A stretch of DNA of 64,000 nt from Candidatus Aramenus sp. CH1 (GTDB lineage: Archaea > Thermoproteota > Thermoprotei_A > Sulfolobales > Sulfolobaceae), in the NCBI GenBank assembly GCA_022678445.1, contig JALBWU010000007.1, positions 201,501 through 265,500 of the forward strand, read 5' to 3'. The notes under the pieces were generated by a model. That model was not told where the DNA came from, did not search any database, and saw only the letters and a program-made list of their open reading frames with translations. Made by a program: the position numbers and the translations under genes. Shown here one piece after another: positions 47,188 through 58,560 of this stretch. Numbering within the stretch: the stretch's first letter is position 1; the number at the start of each line of letters is the position of its first letter.

Positions 47188-47679
47188 ATGAAAGTCCTGT
47201 GGGCTCCATGGAGGGCCACTTACGTATCTAATGCGTCCAAAAACAAGCAAGGATCTTGCTTGTTCTGCGACGTTATAAAGGAGGGAAACGACAAGGAAAA
47301 CCTAGTGGTTTACAGGGGAGAAAAAGCCTACGTTATTTTGAACAAGTTTCCCTACAACCCAGCTCACGTAATGGTTGTGCCCTATAGACACGTTTCCTCA
47401 ATAGAGTTATTGGAAGAAGACGAGTATCGGGATCTTTTCAAACTAGTTAAGAAGTCCGTCCTAGTGTTAAAGAAGGTATACGGTCCAGAAGGTTTCAACA
47501 TAGGCATGAATATAGGCAGGACGGCTGGGGCTGGAATAGAGTCGCACATTCACGTCCATGTGGTTCCTAGGTGGAACGGCGACGCCAACTTCATGCCCGT
47601 AATATCCAATACTAAGGTAATTTCAGAGATGTTGGAGACTACATACGAAAAACTCGCCAAAGCGTTTAAGGAAACTTAA
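47188..47679 (+). CDS. HIT-family nucleotide hydrolase
   Basis: A 163-residue HIT protein with the triad motif H-I-H-V-H-V-V (in E-S-H-I-H-V-H) and an N-terminal zinc-type C-L-F-C-D. These hydrolyse AMP-lysine, AMP-NH2 or dinucleoside polyphosphates; the substrate is unknown. It lies between radA and the threonine ammonia-lyase gene on the same strand. Confidence 0.9.
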   Translation: MKVLWAPWRATYVSNASKNKQGSCLFCDVIKEGNDKENLVVYRGEKAYVILNKFPYNPAHVMVVPYRHVSSIELLEEDEYRDLFKLVKKSVLVLKKVYGPEGFNIGMNIGRTAGAGIESHIHVHVVPRWNGDANFMPVISNTKVISEMLETTYEKLAKAFKET

Positions 47680-47690
47680 GGGTCTCCCTA

Positions 47691-48905
47691 ATGAATCTGC
47701 AACAGTATCAAGAAAGGATCCTTAAGATTAGGGAAACGATAGCCCGCTATATACACGAGACCCCCCTTGACTACTCCACGACGTTTTCCAGGATGAGCGG
47801 TGCTGAAGTATACCTAAAGATGGAGAACTTACAAAAGACAGGGTCGTTCAAGGTAAGAGGGGCTTTCAGCAAGCTAATATCACTATCTGATGAAGAGAAA
47901 AAGAGGGGAGTTATAGCAGTATCAGCGGGCAACCACGCACAGGGAGTCGCCTATGCTTCCAGTATGCTAGGTATAAAAGCTACTGTGGTGATGCCCGAGA
48001 TAGCTCCAGTTTCTAAGTATCTGGCGACAAGGAACTACGGGGCGAACGTTATTCTCTATGGTAGGTATATTCACGAAAGCATGGAGAAGGCTCAAGAAAT
48101 TATAAGGGATACCAGAGCAACTTTGGTTCACCCATATGACGACATAAACGTCATCCTGGGACAGGGTACGCTAGGAGTTGAGCTGTACGGGCTGAGGCCA
48201 GATTACGTCATTGTTCCAATAGGTGGAGGGGGTCTTATATCTGGGATAAGCTTGGCGTTAAAGGCAAAGTACAAGGACGTTAAGATAATAGGAGTGCAGT
48301 CTGTGGCCTCCCCATCGTTAAAGATATCCAAGGACCTCTCTAGACTAGTAGAAATAGAGCCCTCCTTTTCTATAGCTGACGGCATATTAGTGAAGTCGCC
48401 CTCTAAGCTTACGTTTGAGTTCATATCAGAGCTTGTGGACGACATAGTGCTTGTGGACGATGAGGAGATATCGAACGCGATAGTCCTTCTCCTCGAGAGA
48501 AATAAGACGTTGGTTGAAGGAGCAGGAGCCTCTAGCTTGGCGGCGCTCTTGTCTGGAAAGGTAAAAGTTCCCAGCGGGAGGAAGGTAGTCCCCATACTAA
48601 GCGGCGGCAACATCGACCTATCTCTAATGACTCAAATAGTGGACAAGATGCTATACAAGACCAAGAGGATAGTGAAGATAAGGGTCATAGTACCAGACAA
48701 GCCAGGGTACTTAAACAAAGTTCTCACTTACGTGACTAAGATAAGGGGAAACATTAGGGACGTAGTACACGATAGGATCAGTAGCGACGTTCCGACCGGC
48801 TACACGAAGATTTACGTGATGTTCGAGGTAGCTAGCACCGAAGACTTAAGCGTATTAATATATGGACTAGCTAAGGAAGGGATAGAGGCTAAGGTGATAG
48901 AGTGA
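47691..48905 (+). CDS. ilvA: Threonine ammonia-lyase
   Basis: A 404-residue PLP enzyme converting threonine to 2-oxobutanoate for isoleucine synthesis. The PLP lysine is in T-G-S-F-K-V-R-G-A, with the phosphate loop [10 protein letters not shown] and [13 protein letters not shown]-terminal ACT-like domain ([13 protein letters not shown]) suggests feedback control. The IS605 relic begins eight bases after its stop. Confidence 0.92.
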   Translation: MNLQQYQERILKIRETIARYIHETPLDYSTTFSRMSGAEVYLKMENLQKTGSFKVRGAFSKLISLSDEEKKRGVIAVSAGNHAQGVAYASSMLGIKATVVMPEIAPVSKYLATRNYGANVILYGRYIHESMEKAQEIIRDTRATLVHPYDDINVILGQGTLGVELYGLRPDYVIVPIGGGGLISGISLALKAKYKDVKIIGVQSVASPSLKISKDLSRLVEIEPSFSIADGILVKSPSKLTFEFISELVDDIVLVDDEEISNAIVLLLERNKTLVEGAGASSLAALLSGKVKVPSGRKVVPILSGGNIDLSLMTQIVDKMLYKTKRIVKIRVIVPDKPGYLNKVLTYVTKIRGNIRDVVHDRISSDVPTGYTKIYVMFEVASTEDLSVLIYGLAKEGIEAKVIE

Positions 48906-48913
48906 TAAATAAG

Positions 48914-49790
48914 AAGACAAACCCCGCCAGGCGGGGTAAGGTTTTAACATGAAAAACAATTTCCTTTTATGACGCTTCCCCAAAGAAGAGCAATAAGACA
49001 ATAAAGAACTCTCTCGTCGTCCACGGCGAAAGAGAAGGTGAGAGGCTAAAGTTCTGTAGTAGTGAAGAAGCCTACGGTAAAGCCTAGTGAGTACCCTTTC
49101 CCTCAACACCTCTTCCCTAGCGTTTAATTCATCAACCTTCTCAGCCTCGCTCTTCAACTTGTCAAGCTCAGCGATCCTCTCCTGAAAATAGAAGTAATCG
49201 CTCTTAACGAGAGAACCACGGTAAAATAGAGCAGTACCGTCGTTAATAATAACAGTAGCCAACGTGTTTACGCCAAGGTCAATTGACGCAACCTTTTCGC
49301 CTTTAGGCTTTTCAACTTGAATCTTCACCAAGACTTTGTGGTCTTTGGCGTCTCCACGGTTTACTTGGGCTATCCTTACTTCATTCCTAGGATAAGGGTA
49401 ACAAGCTCACTTCAAATTTGGTCTTATCGCAAGTTGGCGCAATAGCGAACAAACTCCACGAGCACGGCGTAAAGACGTACCTAGTGATTGAGTACAATAC
49501 CTCGCGTTTCTGCGCTTTCCATAACGTTAAGGTTGGCAGAAATCCAAGGGGTGTCGATAGCTGTCCTTTTGGTCGTAAACTTCACAGCGACGTTAGCGGA
49601 GCGTTAAACATTGTGAAACTTGGAGTTAAGAAGATTGTCAACGCTTTGGCTCTTTCCTTTCTCTTCACATCACGGGGTATCTCTCTTAAAGGGGAGTAAC
49701 GCTCAAGACCTATGCAGAACCCTCGCAGGGCGGGGAGGAGGTCAGTTTTAGCATTTTCTTGAGGCACTGGAAGGGCTACACATGAAATGC
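48914..49790. pseudogene. tnpB: Scrambled IS605-type element with inverted tnpB segment
   Basis: A dead tnpB transposon. The left end (48914-48979) contains a perfect hairpin ccccgc-cag-gcgggg and matches the copy at 28277-28342. The right end near 49720-49745 has ccctcgcagggcggggagg. The TnpB middle part is on the minus strand (49331 down to about 49000), with the RuvC-I site S-I-D-L-G-V-N and L-Y-R-R-L-L-H-Y-Y. The C-terminal part is on the plus strand (about 49345-49699), with V-S-T-V-Y-L-G-Y-P-Y, then E-Y-N-T-S-R-F-C-A-F-H, S-C-P-F-G and H-S-D-V-S-G-A-L-N-I. This arrangement needs an internal inversion and loss of the N-terminal third; frameshifts occur too. Confidence 0.85.
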
Positions 49791-49856
49791 CCTTTATAGA
49801 TATAATACCAATAAACCGAGAACAGCTGAAAAGTAAAACTAGACAAAAAACTCGAT

Positions 49857-50237
49857 TTACTTCGACTTCCCAGTGACCTCAGCTATTCTCTTCACGAGTT
49901 CGTCTAGCTCGTCCTTAGCTTGACCGGGGTCAACAATAGCCGCTGCTGCTGCGCCCACTTGTAGCCCGCACGCTTCTCCAATCTCCTTCTTAGAGGGGAC
50001 GTATATGTACGGTACCTTTTTCTCGTCGCAGAGGGCGGGTAGGTGGGCAACTATCTCTTCTGGTTGTACGTCCTCGGCTATTATAACTAGCTTTGCTTGA
50101 CCCCTTTCTACTGCCTTAGTTGTCTCGTTTGTGCCCTTCTTTATCTTCCCAGTTTCCTTAGCTTTTTTCAAAACCTCCAGCGCCTTACTAGCTAAGTCTT
50201 GTGGAACTTCAAATTTTACATAAGACGGCTTGGACAT
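49857..50237 (-). CDS. rpl7ae: Ribosomal protein L7Ae
   Basis: A 126-residue L7Ae: G[27 protein letters not shown] (K-turn binding) and [13 protein letters not shown]. It binds kink-turns in 23S rRNA, box C/D and H/ACA guide RNAs, and in archaea RNase P RNA. The gene is followed (downstream) by the tnpB relic. Confidence 0.97.
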   Translation of the reverse strand: MSKPSYVKFEVPQDLASKALEVLKKAKETGKIKKGTNETTKAVERGQAKLVIIAEDVQPEEIVAHLPALCDEKKVPYIYVPSKKEIGEACGLQVGAAAAAIVDPGQAKDELDELVKRIAEVTGKSK

Positions 50238-50298
50238 GCGCGTTCATCCTCCTCTTATTCGTCACGCAACTAGAGATATGATGGGCGGAATTAAAAAG

Positions 50299-51990
50299 TT
50301 AATCATGTGCGAATATTGTCACAACTCCTTCCCTCGAATTGGCGTCTACCCTAACGAAACCGTACCTTATAAACTGGACCACTTCGCCCTCCTTTAAGTC
50401 ACCTATCGCCCTTTCTCCCTTACCATTCTCCTCCTGTAAGTCACCCTGAGGGTCTGCCTTTATGACCTTGACGTCAACTGCGTCGCTTGACTTCACCCAC
50501 TGGACTATCTTAGCGTTGAGCTTCTTCGCGTCGTCAATGCCCTTGCTGATGAAGGCCAGAGCGTCCCCCCTCACCTCTACGTTGCAGAGCTCCAAGAGCC
50601 TCAGCTTCGTCCCCTCAGTGGCGTCCTCCTTGTTTAGGAGTACCTTGTCTCCTGGCTTCGCGTGTATCTCCCTGTACTCATTAGAGTTGGGTCTTATAGG
50701 TATCCTAGCTATAATCTCCTCTGGTATCTCCAGCTCAAACTCCTTGTAGTCTTTGACGAACATAAGCCTCTTGGCAACTTGGTCTAGCTTCTTCCTGTTA
50801 ATTGCGGCCAAGTTGTCGAAGCTAATTGTCGCATCGGAGCCCTTCACACCTACCTCAAGGATTACCTCGATTACGGTTTCTGGTAGGATACCCCTCCTCC
50901 TGAGTCCCGCCAGCGTAGGTAGCCTGGGGTCGTCCCTGTCTGTGCCCTTCTCGAGCATCCCCCTTATCTTAGACTTGCTCATCATAAAGCCCTCTAACTT
51001 AAGCCTGCCAAACAAGGTGACCTCAGGCACCTCCCAGCCCATGTAGTTGAATATCCACCTCTGCTTCTCGCCGTTGGCCATGTGCTCCTTTGCCCTAAGT
51101 ATGTGGGTCACGTCGAAGTCATGGTCGTCAACAGCGGAGGCAAAGTTGTACGTAGGCCATATGAAGTACTTCGAGCCGACTAGTGGGTGCGGGTTCTTCT
51201 CGGTGTCGACGATCCTAAGCATCACCCAGTCCACCTTTGACGGGTCAGGGTCGTCAAGCCTAGTCTTAACCCTAACCACGGCCTCGCCTTCCTTGAAGTG
51301 ACCGGACAGCATTTTGTCCCAGAGTTCCAGGTTGTCCTCCGGCGACTTTTCCCTGTTTGGACAAGGCCTCTTTGCCTCCCTCATCTTCTTGAACTCCTCC
51401 TCGCTACACAAGTCCACGTACGCGTTGCCCTTGGATATGAGCTCCTTTGCCACCTCGTAATACCTCTCCAACCTACTGGAGGCCGAGAACTCAACCTTCC
51501 AACTGAACCCCAGCCACCTTAAGTCCTCCCTTATCCAGTCGTAAGCCTCTTTAATTGGCCTCTTGACCTTTGGGTCAGTGTCGTCGAACCTGAGGATGAA
51601 GTCCCCTTTATATATCCTCGCGTACTCGTGGGACAGGACAGCTGCCCTAGCGTTGCCCAAGTGAAGTGGGCCGTCGGGATTAGGGGCAAACCTAGTCACC
51701 ACCCTCCCTTTAACGTTTGGCAGAGGGGGAAGGGTCTTCTTTTCCTCCTCCTTCTTCTCCTCCAATATCTCCGGGTACTTTTCCCTCAGCTCCTTGAGCT
51801 GTTCCTCCAACGTCATCGAGTTTACCTTCCCTATTACCTTCTCTACTTCCTTTACCAGTTGCTTGGCGTTGGACTTGAGCTCGGGCCTTTCGCCCAAAAC
51901 CTTGCTGACCACTGGGCCTACCTGCGCCTTACCGTCGTGCTTAACCGCGTTGGCGAGGGCGTGTTTGTATATGAGCTCCTCTAGTTCCAT
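50299..51990 (-). CDS. gltX: Glutamyl-tRNA synthetase
   Basis: A 563-residue archaeal-type GluRS: N-terminal helical region (1-~95), class I signature [13 protein letters not shown] (HIGH box), K-M-S-K-S equivalent F-M-M-S-K-S-K, and a C-terminal beta-barrel anticodon domain typical of archaea and eukaryotes. Archaeal enzymes charge both tRNA-Glu and tRNA-Gln. It overlaps the HAD phosphatase gene upstream by 10 bases. Confidence 0.96.
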   Translation of the reverse strand: MELEELIYKHALANAVKHDGKAQVGPVVSKVLGERPELKSNAKQLVKEVEKVIGKVNSMTLEEQLKELREKYPEILEEKKEEEKKTLPPLPNVKGRVVTRFAPNPDGPLHLGNARAAVLSHEYARIYKGDFILRFDDTDPKVKRPIKEAYDWIREDLRWLGFSWKVEFSASSRLERYYEVAKELISKGNAYVDLCSEEEFKKMREAKRPCPNREKSPEDNLELWDKMLSGHFKEGEAVVRVKTRLDDPDPSKVDWVMLRIVDTEKNPHPLVGSKYFIWPTYNFASAVDDHDFDVTHILRAKEHMANGEKQRWIFNYMGWEVPEVTLFGRLKLEGFMMSKSKIRGMLEKGTDRDDPRLPTLAGLRRRGILPETVIEVILEVGVKGSDATISFDNLAAINRKKLDQVAKRLMFVKDYKEFELEIPEEIIARIPIRPNSNEYREIHAKPGDKVLLNKEDATEGTKLRLLELCNVEVRGDALAFISKGIDDAKKLNAKIVQWVKSSDAVDVKVIKADPQGDLQEENGKGERAIGDLKEGEVVQFIRYGFVRVDANSREGVVTIFAHD

Positions 51991-52664
51991 GTCCCATCAT
52001 CCAGGAGAGAGCTAATGAATTCTTTTACGCCTTTCCCGCTCTTAAGGTTAAGCACAATGTCCGCGTTTTCCTTAAGTTTCTCGTCAGCGTTGCCCACAGC
52101 CACCCTTAGTCCCACTTCCTGGAACATCTCTAAGTCGGTCATGGAGTCGCCTATGGCAGCTACCTCTTCTCGTCTTACTCCGTGGAGCTCTATGAGTTTC
52201 CTCACTCCCACCCCTTTACCTGCTGGCTTCATGGCAACGTGGACGGCATACCCACTGCTGTTAACGTAAACTCCCCTCTTCTCTGCCCACTTCAGCATCT
52301 CTTCGTTTAGGGTAGCTGGGGTGAAGCCGAAGTCGCAACACCTAAACTCGTTCTGCCAGCTGTCCTTGAGCTTGAATCTTTGCCTAAATTCCTCAAGGAT
52401 TTCCCTGTCCATCCTCTTGCACACCTCCAACCTCTCTTTTCCGTAAAACACCACGCACCCGTTCTCGGCGACTAGTCCCCCGTTCAACCCCAAGTAGTTG
52501 TGCAGCCCCCTTAAGACGGGGTAGGAGTTTCCACTCACTAGGGCCACCCTTATCCCAGCAGTCTGGGCCCTCCTAATGGCATCTATTGCCTCTAGGTCCA
52601 CCTTGTAAACTCCCCTTTCCTCAGTTAAGGTACCGTCTAGGTCCGTTAAGATCAGCTTTATCAA
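51981..52664 (-). CDS. HAD-family phosphatase, phosphoglycolate phosphatase type
   Basis: A 227-residue HAD protein: [10 protein letters not shown] (motif I), V-A-L-V-S-G-N-S-Y (II), K-G-V-G-V-R-K-L (III) and [13 protein letters not shown] (IV), with an inserted C2-type cap. This is the layout of archaeal phosphoglycolate phosphatases. The start is TTG 52664, which overlaps the stop of the HD hydrolase gene (TTGA); a much longer frame reaching 53042 is a shadow of that gene. Confidence 0.87.
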   Translation of the reverse strand: MIKLILTDLDGTLTEERGVYKVDLEAIDAIRRAQTAGIRVALVSGNSYPVLRGLHNYLGLNGGLVAENGCVVFYGKERLEVCKRMDREILEEFRQRFKLKDSWQNEFRCCDFGFTPATLNEEMLKWAEKRGVYVNSSGYAVHVAMKPAGKGVGVRKLIELHGVRREEVAAIGDSMTDLEMFQEVGLRVAVGNADEKLKENADIVLNLKSGKGVKEFISSLLDDGTWN

Positions 52665-53842
52665 CTCAGCACTTCCCTCGCCTTCCTGGAGTACTCGTAG
52701 TCCACGTATACCTTTTTCATCACTATGTACTCTGGGATGTCGTGGAGGAGGGTGGACGTGTAGTCCTTGAGTCTCCTCTCCTTGTTCTTTGAGATTATCC
52801 TTATCTTGCTCTTGTCTATGATGGAGATCTTTTCCTCGAAGGCGTATATGGACTCTTGGGGTATCCCTATCCTCTGGAGCTGGTCTACTATGTCGTTTAT
52901 GTAGCTGGACTCGCCCTTGTACGCGACCTCCTCGTACACAACCTTTGGCCCCTTCCTGTCCAAGAAGTTCCTTATCTTCGTCATTACCGCTTGAGGCGCA
53001 GTTGAACTGCCAAGGCACTCGTACATACTGCTGTAAACCCACTCGTCGTCCCAGTAGGCTATTAGACCGTTGTCCACCATTTCCCTTATGTAAGAGGGGT
53101 CCTTAAGCTCAGGCTTACAGTACTCCACCACGTTAGAGTATATGTTCCTCAGGAACAGCTCGTACCCCAATATGGTCTTGTGATAGTAAACTGCTTGGTA
53201 CATGTGCAACCTCGATATGTAGAAGTTCTCTAGGCTAATTATTCCCTTGTCCAGCACTTCTATGCCGTCCTCCCTATAGGTAATTGTGTCCAGCAACCTC
53301 TCTAGGTCTATGTTGCCCAACTGGACTCCGGTGTGCCTAGAGTCCCTCACTAGGTAGTCCAGCCTGTCTACGTCTACCTCGCTGTCTATTATGGAGGAGA
53401 GAATGGAATTACCAGCGTATATGTCCAGTATCCTTCGCGGGTCGTATCCATGGTCGCTAATAACGTCCCTTAGGTCTGACATAAGTATCGCGTACTCCCT
53501 TAAGTCCTTGTTGCCGAATTCCTTTGGCAGGTAATAGCCCTCGATCGAGTGACTGAAGGGAAACTGCCCTATGTCGTGGAGAAGGGCGGCGAGCCTCAAG
53601 TACTCGTATTCCTTATCGCTCATGTAACTGGCCCTAAGTAGCCTTTGTCCCAGTTTGTCAGCCAAATAGTACGTGCCTAACGAGTGGCTAAACCTAGAGT
53701 GGGTGGCCCCAGGGTACACGATGAAGGCCAAGCTGGTCTGTTTGACCCTCCTAAGGCGTTGGAAAACTGGCGAGTCAACTATTCCAATTTCAACGTCCCC
53801 GAGCTCCACGTAGCCGTGGATTTCGTCGTATATCTTTTTCAT
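52661..53842 (-). CDS. HD-domain phosphohydrolase
   Basis: A 393-residue HD protein: [11 protein letters not shown] (first His), [13 protein letters not shown] (HD pair), and [11 protein letters not shown] (last Asp). This resembles dGTPase/SAMHD1-like and YdhJ-type phosphohydrolases acting on nucleotides. Start ATG 53842 ([10 protein letters not shown]); a TATA-like tttatact run lies 27-34 bases upstream, just past the 5S rRNA end, so the mRNA is probably leaderless. Confidence 0.88.
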   Translation of the reverse strand: MKKIYDEIHGYVELGDVEIGIVDSPVFQRLRRVKQTSLAFIVYPGATHSRFSHSLGTYYLADKLGQRLLRASYMSDKEYEYLRLAALLHDIGQFPFSHSIEGYYLPKEFGNKDLREYAILMSDLRDVISDHGYDPRRILDIYAGNSILSSIIDSEVDVDRLDYLVRDSRHTGVQLGNIDLERLLDTITYREDGIEVLDKGIISLENFYISRLHMYQAVYYHKTILGYELFLRNIYSNVVEYCKPELKDPSYIREMVDNGLIAYWDDEWVYSSMYECLGSSTAPQAVMTKIRNFLDRKGPKVVYEEVAYKGESSYINDIVDQLQRIGIPQESIYAFEEKISIIDKSKIRIISKNKERRLKDYTSTLLHDIPEYIVMKKVYVDYEYSRKAREVLS

Positions 53843-53876
53843 CTTGAGAAAAAGTATCAAAAAAAGAAGTATAAAT

Positions 53877-53999
<123 letters not shown>

Positions 54000-54030
54000 A
54001 ATCTACTATACGACAAATTGGTATAAAAAA

Positions 54031-54234
54031 TTATTTCTTCTGATTCTGCGTAGTATTCTCGGCGTAAATCCCGGCTATGTAAAGCTGGCCCCCGTCCTTG
54101 GGGCACTGTCCCACGATCTTTGGCACGAAGTCCCCCTGCTGAAAGTCCCTCACTATCTTGTAATCGCAAGTCATGCACCTTATCTCGGTCTTAATCTTAA
54201 GTTGCTCCTTTGAAGATTCGAACCCCATTGCCAT
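54031..54234 (-). CDS. Small zinc-ribbon protein, 67 aa
   Basis: A 67-residue protein with C-M-T-C-D-Y near residue 20 and C-P-K-D-G-G about 25 residues later, so at most three Cys ligands plus Asp or His. It starts six bases after the DUF1512 gene stop, so it belongs to that operon. Conserved small proteins of this kind are found in crenarchaea; function unknown. Confidence 0.7.
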   Translation of the reverse strand: MAMGFESSKEQLKIKTEIRCMTCDYKIVRDFQQGDFVPKIVGQCPKDGGQLYIAGIYAENTTQNQKK

Positions 54235-54240
54235 TTTCTG

Positions 54241-55395
54241 TCACTGGGCGATTCCCGCTGTGTTCCCAACTCCTACTAGTACCACGGTGTCCCCTGGCTT
54301 AGTCCTCTCCAGTATTAAGTTCTTGACGTAGTCCATTACCTTGTCCGCCGCCTCGTACACTTCCTTTCTCATCTCAGTTATTGCCTCTTCCATGCTCATC
54401 TTAACTATGACCGCGTCTATTGGTATGTTGTACTTTACAGCTACCCTTTCTATGGCGATCTTCTCTGGGCCAGGATCGCCCATCGCCACTCCCATGCCTT
54501 CTGCTATTGACCCAGTCTCCTCTCCCTCTAACTTTAGGGCGGCGTCAACGGTTATTATCCTCGTCACTCTGCCTTCCTCTTTCTCAATCACGTTTTGGAC
54601 TGCCTCTCCTGGAGTACCCACGGTCGCCATGGGGCCCTCGGCCTTTACAACTATAAGCCTCCTCTGCTCGAATTCCACTATCCCAGCAATAGTGTCCTGG
54701 CTGACTGTCCACTTGTGACTTGCCTTCATCAAGAACCTCGACGCCACCAAGGGGCCCAAGCCGTCTCCTACAGGTATCCCCTGGAGGAACACCTTCTGTG
54801 CCTTGTCGTAGGCCTCAGCCAGCTTCACGTATATTGGAGTCACCATCTGTAACTGGTACATTATCATTATGCTGTTTAGCTTCTTCGCCATCAACAAGTA
54901 GTGCCTTATTATCTTGTATATCTGGTTTAAAGCCATTGTAACCTCGGCGGATATCTCTATCTGGCTCCTGCTCACGGGGTCTATGTTGGGGTTAAGCCTA
55001 GTTATCATCTCCCTCACGGTGTTCTCGTTGCTTCTCATGAGGAGCTTCATCCTAGATATTATGTCGGTGGGCTCTATGCTCACGGGGTCTATCACGAACC
55101 TCTCTATTACCCTGTTAAGGAAGGCCTTTGGGTCGGGTATTCCCTTGTCCTTTAACAGCTTCTCGCTAACGCTCTTGGAGTCCTTTAGGTAGTTTTCTAT
55201 CATAGACAGCTTCTGCTCCACGTCCCTGCTGATGAACCACAGCTGAGACCTTTGTTGGAACCCGGGGAAAAAGGCCAAGACAAAAGACCCCAGGAACAAT
55301 ATATATATTATGAAATACAGTAGATTCGCTCCGAGACTGTTGGAACTGCTCGAGGATTGGGCTAGGGCTATTATGCCAAGTATATCTAAACCCAT
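54241..55395 (-). CDS. DUF1512 family membrane protein
   Basis: A 384-residue archaeal DUF1512 protein. It has an N-terminal membrane helix (about residues 25-43, [12 protein letters not shown]), a long helical middle, and a C-terminal globular part with a glycine-rich end ([14 protein letters not shown]). The latter suggests a nucleotide-like or Rossmann-type fold. Function unknown. Operon with the small zinc-ribbon gene. Confidence 0.8.
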   Translation of the reverse strand: MGLDILGIIALAQSSSSSNSLGANLLYFIIYILFLGSFVLAFFPGFQQRSQLWFISRDVEQKLSMIENYLKDSKSVSEKLLKDKGIPDPKAFLNRVIERFVIDPVSIEPTDIISRMKLLMRSNENTVREMITRLNPNIDPVSRSQIEISAEVTMALNQIYKIIRHYLLMAKKLNSIMIMYQLQMVTPIYVKLAEAYDKAQKVFLQGIPVGDGLGPLVASRFLMKASHKWTVSQDTIAGIVEFEQRRLIVVKAEGPMATVGTPGEAVQNVIEKEEGRVTRIITVDAALKLEGEETGSIAEGMGVAMGDPGPEKIAIERVAVKYNIPIDAVIVKMSMEEAITEMRKEVYEAADKVMDYVKNLILERTKPGDTVVLVGVGNTAGIAQ

Positions 55396-55504
55396 GCTAC
55401 TCCTTCAATATAGTACCGATTTCCTCCAAATTAAACTTTTATCCAAACGCCCTTACTTCACGCTAAAATATATGTACCTTAAAAACGTATTTAAGGTAAT
55501 TGGC

Positions 55505-56401
55505 TCATTGAGTCACCACAATGGTCTGATCCTTTCCCACGTAAACTGTGTGCTCAAATTGGCTGACTATTCCCTTCTTAACCTCAACTAGAACGGGGTA
55601 GGAGATCAAGGCCTTCTTCCTCACAAGGGCCCTTAAGGTGCTTTCCACCTCCTCTTTGCTCCCCATGTCTGACAACCACCTCTCAGAGAAGGGCAAGGTA
55701 TTAAACCTCTCCCTAATGGCCTCCAAGTACTTAGCCTCGAGTTCGCTGAGACCCTTCACGGAGGGGTTCCTCAGGGAGAAGATGGTCTCCGCCTTTCCGT
55801 CAACTACCATTCCCCCTCCATCTGTGGCGAAGGGCTCAATGGCGTATACGTTGTCGCTCACTATATTGCCCACGTTTCTCTCGTAGACGTTTGGAACAAA
55901 GACCCCCGCATGGAGCTCGTATTTCTTTATTAGATGGCCCCCTAGATTCCTTATGGGCTTATAGCCATTCATCTTTATTACCCTCTCTATGACTTTCCCA
56001 ATTTCGCCTAACGCAGTCCCTGGTTTAAAGTTCTGGATAGCAGCGTTGAGAGCGTCCCTTGCTGCCCCGAGTAATCCGGTGTACCTGTCGTTAAAGCTCA
56101 CGGTCACAGCCGTGTCGGTTATTATACCCTCTATATGGGCGCCTATGTCCAACTTCACCACCGCTCCCTCCGGTATCACCTTCTCGTCGCCTATAACCGG
56201 GCTGTAGTGGGCAGCCTCCTCGTTTATGGACAAGTTGCAGGGGAAGGCGGGCCTGGCCCCCATTTCAATAATAGCCTTTTCCACTGCCTCGCAGACATCA
56301 ATGACCTTTGCCCCGGGCTTTATGAGCTTTGCCCCAAGATCCCTGGCCTCCGCGGCGATCTTCCCAGCCTTTAGAAGAATCCTCAGCTCGTCTTCAGTCA
56401 T
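55505..56401 (-). CDS. map: Methionine aminopeptidase, type II
   Basis: A 298-residue type II MetAP that removes initiator Met. Metal ligands are visible: [18 protein letters not shown], and E in I-E-P-F-A-T; the C-terminal E in Q-F-E-H-T is also present. The helical insertion typical of type II enzymes lies at about 210-260. ATG 56401 is chosen; a TTG nine bases upstream is possible. An A/T-rich TATA-like run lies at 56426-56436. Confidence 0.95.
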   Translation of the reverse strand: MTEDELRILLKAGKIAAEARDLGAKLIKPGAKVIDVCEAVEKAIIEMGARPAFPCNLSINEEAAHYSPVIGDEKVIPEGAVVKLDIGAHIEGIITDTAVTVSFNDRYTGLLGAARDALNAAIQNFKPGTALGEIGKVIERVIKMNGYKPIRNLGGHLIKKYELHAGVFVPNVYERNVGNIVSDNVYAIEPFATDGGGMVVDGKAETIFSLRNPSVKGLSELEAKYLEAIRERFNTLPFSERWLSDMGSKEEVESTLRALVRKKALISYPVLVEVKKGIVSQFEHTVYVGKDQTIVVTQ

Positions 56402-56453
56402 AAGAGGCAATGGTTAGTGGAAATTTTTATTTTTACTTACTAACAAATTACCC

Positions 56454-57134
56454 ATGCCTCAGTTAAGGTGGTTAGGTCACGCGGCAATCGAGCTAAACGT
56501 GGCCGAGAAAAAGGTAATAATAGACCCATTCATAAAGGACAACCCTTCAGCTCCAGTGAAGGTGGACTACGCGTACGACGCTGACGTTCTCGTAGTTACC
56601 CACGATCACTACGACCACTTGGGAGACGCGGTAGAGATAATGAAGAACTCCGCTAGACCGCTCTTGGTAGCCACGTACGACCTAGAGCTCTACCTAAACG
56701 AGGAACACAAGGTACCGTGGGAGAGGATGGTTCCGATAAACGTTGGGGGATACGTCGACCTAGGAGGAGTAAAGGTAGCCATCACCCAAGCAGTACACTC
56801 GAGCAGGTACAGCGATCCAACCGGAGTGGTGGTCAGCGGAGGAGGAGTGACAGTGTACCACGCTGGGGACACTGGCCTATTTGAGGGAATGAAGGTAATA
56901 GGCGACGTGTTCTCCCCCGACTACGTGCTCCTGCCTATAGGCGGTAGATTCACCATGGACCCAGCTCAGGCTTCCATCGCAGTGGAGATGCTGAGGCCCA
57001 AAAAAGCTGCCATACCCATCCACTACAACACGTGGGACCTCATAAAGGTAGACCCAAGGGAGTTTGAGGAACTGGTCAGAAAGAGGGGCTTTAAGGCGAT
57101 ACTGCTTTCGCCTGGACAAAGCCTAGAGCTGTGA
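56454..57134 (+). CDS. UPF0173 metal-dependent hydrolase
   Basis: A 226-residue metallo-beta-lactamase-fold protein: [10 protein letters not shown], further His in Q-A-V-H-S, Y-H-A-G-D-T-G and I-P-I-H-Y-N-T. Belongs to the UPF0173 (UlaG-like) group; substrate unknown. It is divergent from map, and its 3' end is followed by pheS after 16 bases. Confidence 0.92.
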   Translation: MPQLRWLGHAAIELNVAEKKVIIDPFIKDNPSAPVKVDYAYDADVLVVTHDHYDHLGDAVEIMKNSARPLLVATYDLELYLNEEHKVPWERMVPINVGGYVDLGGVKVAITQAVHSSRYSDPTGVVVSGGGVTVYHAGDTGLFEGMKVIGDVFSPDYVLLPIGGRFTMDPAQASIAVEMLRPKKAAIPIHYNTWDLIKVDPREFEELVRKRGFKAILLSPGQSLEL

Positions 57135-57150
57135 AAGGGAGTCGTTTACG

Positions 57151-58560
57151 ATGCTAAGCGAGCTGGAGTTAAGGGTCCTATCTTTTATAAAGGACAAAGG
57201 TGTAACCTCCTCTACCGAGATTTCAGCAAGCCTTGGATTGCCCAAGAGCTCGGTCTTCAGCGTGGTCTACCACCTCGCCTCAGAAGGCTACGTAAGGGTA
57301 GTGAACACGAAGAAGGAGAGAAAGCTAGTGCTCACGGAAGAGGGGGAGACGAGGCTAAAGGAGGGTTTCCCAGAGGAAAACTTGCTAAGGATGCTATCTA
57401 GGGGCCCAGTGAAGGTACAAGAGGCAAAGGACGCGTTAGGGAAGGACTTTGAGATAGCCATGAGCTGGGCCAAGAAGAGGGGCTTAATTAACGTACAAAG
57501 GGGTGAAATCGCTTCCCTAGTGCAGACCTACGTGGCCCCGGAAAGGGAACTCCTGGAAAAGGTTAAGAGGGGAGAGAGGCTTGGAGATAACGAGGTTACA
57601 CTGCTTAAGGGTAGGAACCTGGTAGAGGAAAAGGAAGAGACCGAGATAGAAGTGGAGTTCCTCAGGGAGCCCGGACTAAGGAGCGCCCTGCTTTTCCTTA
57701 CGCCTGAGCTCATAAGGAGCGGGGAGTGGAGGAAGTACGAGTTTAAGAAGTTCAACGTAAGGGCCTTACCTCCTTACGTACCTATAGGGAAAAAGCACTA
57801 CTTTAGGGAGTTCATAGAGAGGGCAAAGGAGGTAATGGTAAGCCTTGGGTTCTCTGAAGTCAAGAGTGACTACGTCGAGATGGAGTTCTACAACTTCGAC
57901 ATGCTCTTCCAACCTCAGGACCACCCTGCTAGGGAAATACACGATAGCTTCAGGGTAGAAGGGAGGGGAGAAGTTAAGGACGAGGGACTGTTGAGGAGGG
58001 TGAAGGAAGTCCACGAGAGGTGGTGGAACTACAAGTGGGACCAGGAGGTCGCCTTGAGACTTGTGATGAGGAGCCAGACGACAGCTACCACTGCGAGGGT
58101 GCTCTCCACCAGCCCAAAGCCTCCGGCCAGGGTATTCACAATAGGGAAGGTGTTTAGGCCAGACGCCATAGACGCTACGCACTTGATAGAGTTTCATCAG
58201 CTAGACGGGCTGATAGTAGAGGAGGACTTCAACTTCAGGAAGCTCCTTGGAGTTCTCAAGGAAATATTCGCCGGGCTGGGGATTAAGGAAATAAAGTTCA
58301 AGCCTGCCTACTTCCCGTTCACAGAGCCCAGCGTGGAGGTCTACGGGTGGATAGGCAAGCTGGGATGGGTAGAGATGGCTGGGGCGGGCCTCCTTAGGCC
58401 AGAGGTAACAGAGCCCGCTGGGGTCTACTCCCCTGCAGGGGCGTGGGGTCTAGGGCTGGACAGGCTGGCGATGCTCTTCCTTGGTGTAAAGGATATAAGG
58501 GATCTATACTCTGATGACATAGAGTTCCTTAGGAACAGAAAGGTCGAGGCACAATGGTAA
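57151..58560 (+). CDS. pheS: Phenylalanyl-tRNA synthetase alpha subunit
   Basis: A 469-residue class II synthetase subunit. The N-terminal winged-helix region (1-~190) is typical of the archaeal/eukaryotic type. Motif 2 lies near [10 protein letters not shown], and motif 3 is [12 protein letters not shown]. The Phe pocket F-H-Q-L-D-G is seen. It overlaps pheT by seven bases. Confidence 0.96.
   Translation: MLSELELRVLSFIKDKGVTSSTEISASLGLPKSSVFSVVYHLASEGYVRVVNTKKERKLVLTEEGETRLKEGFPEENLLRMLSRGPVKVQEAKDALGKDFEIAMSWAKKRGLINVQRGEIASLVQTYVAPERELLEKVKRGERLGDNEVTLLKGRNLVEEKEETEIEVEFLREPGLRSALLFLTPELIRSGEWRKYEFKKFNVRALPPYVPIGKKHYFREFIERAKEVMVSLGFSEVKSDYVEMEFYNFDMLFQPQDHPAREIHDSFRVEGRGEVKDEGLLRRVKEVHERWWNYKWDQEVALRLVMRSQTTATTARVLSTSPKPPARVFTIGKVFRPDAIDATHLIEFHQLDGLIVEEDFNFRKLLGVLKEIFAGLGIKEIKFKPAYFPFTEPSVEVYGWIGKLGWVEMAGAGLLRPEVTEPAGVYSPAGAWGLGLDRLAMLFLGVKDIRDLYSDDIEFLRNRKVEAQW

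Noticed and set aside
52665-53042. Extended HAD phosphatase frame starting at 53042
   Set aside because: The extra part is a low-complexity Arg/His/Glu shadow of the HD gene; HAD motif I begins right after TTG 52664.
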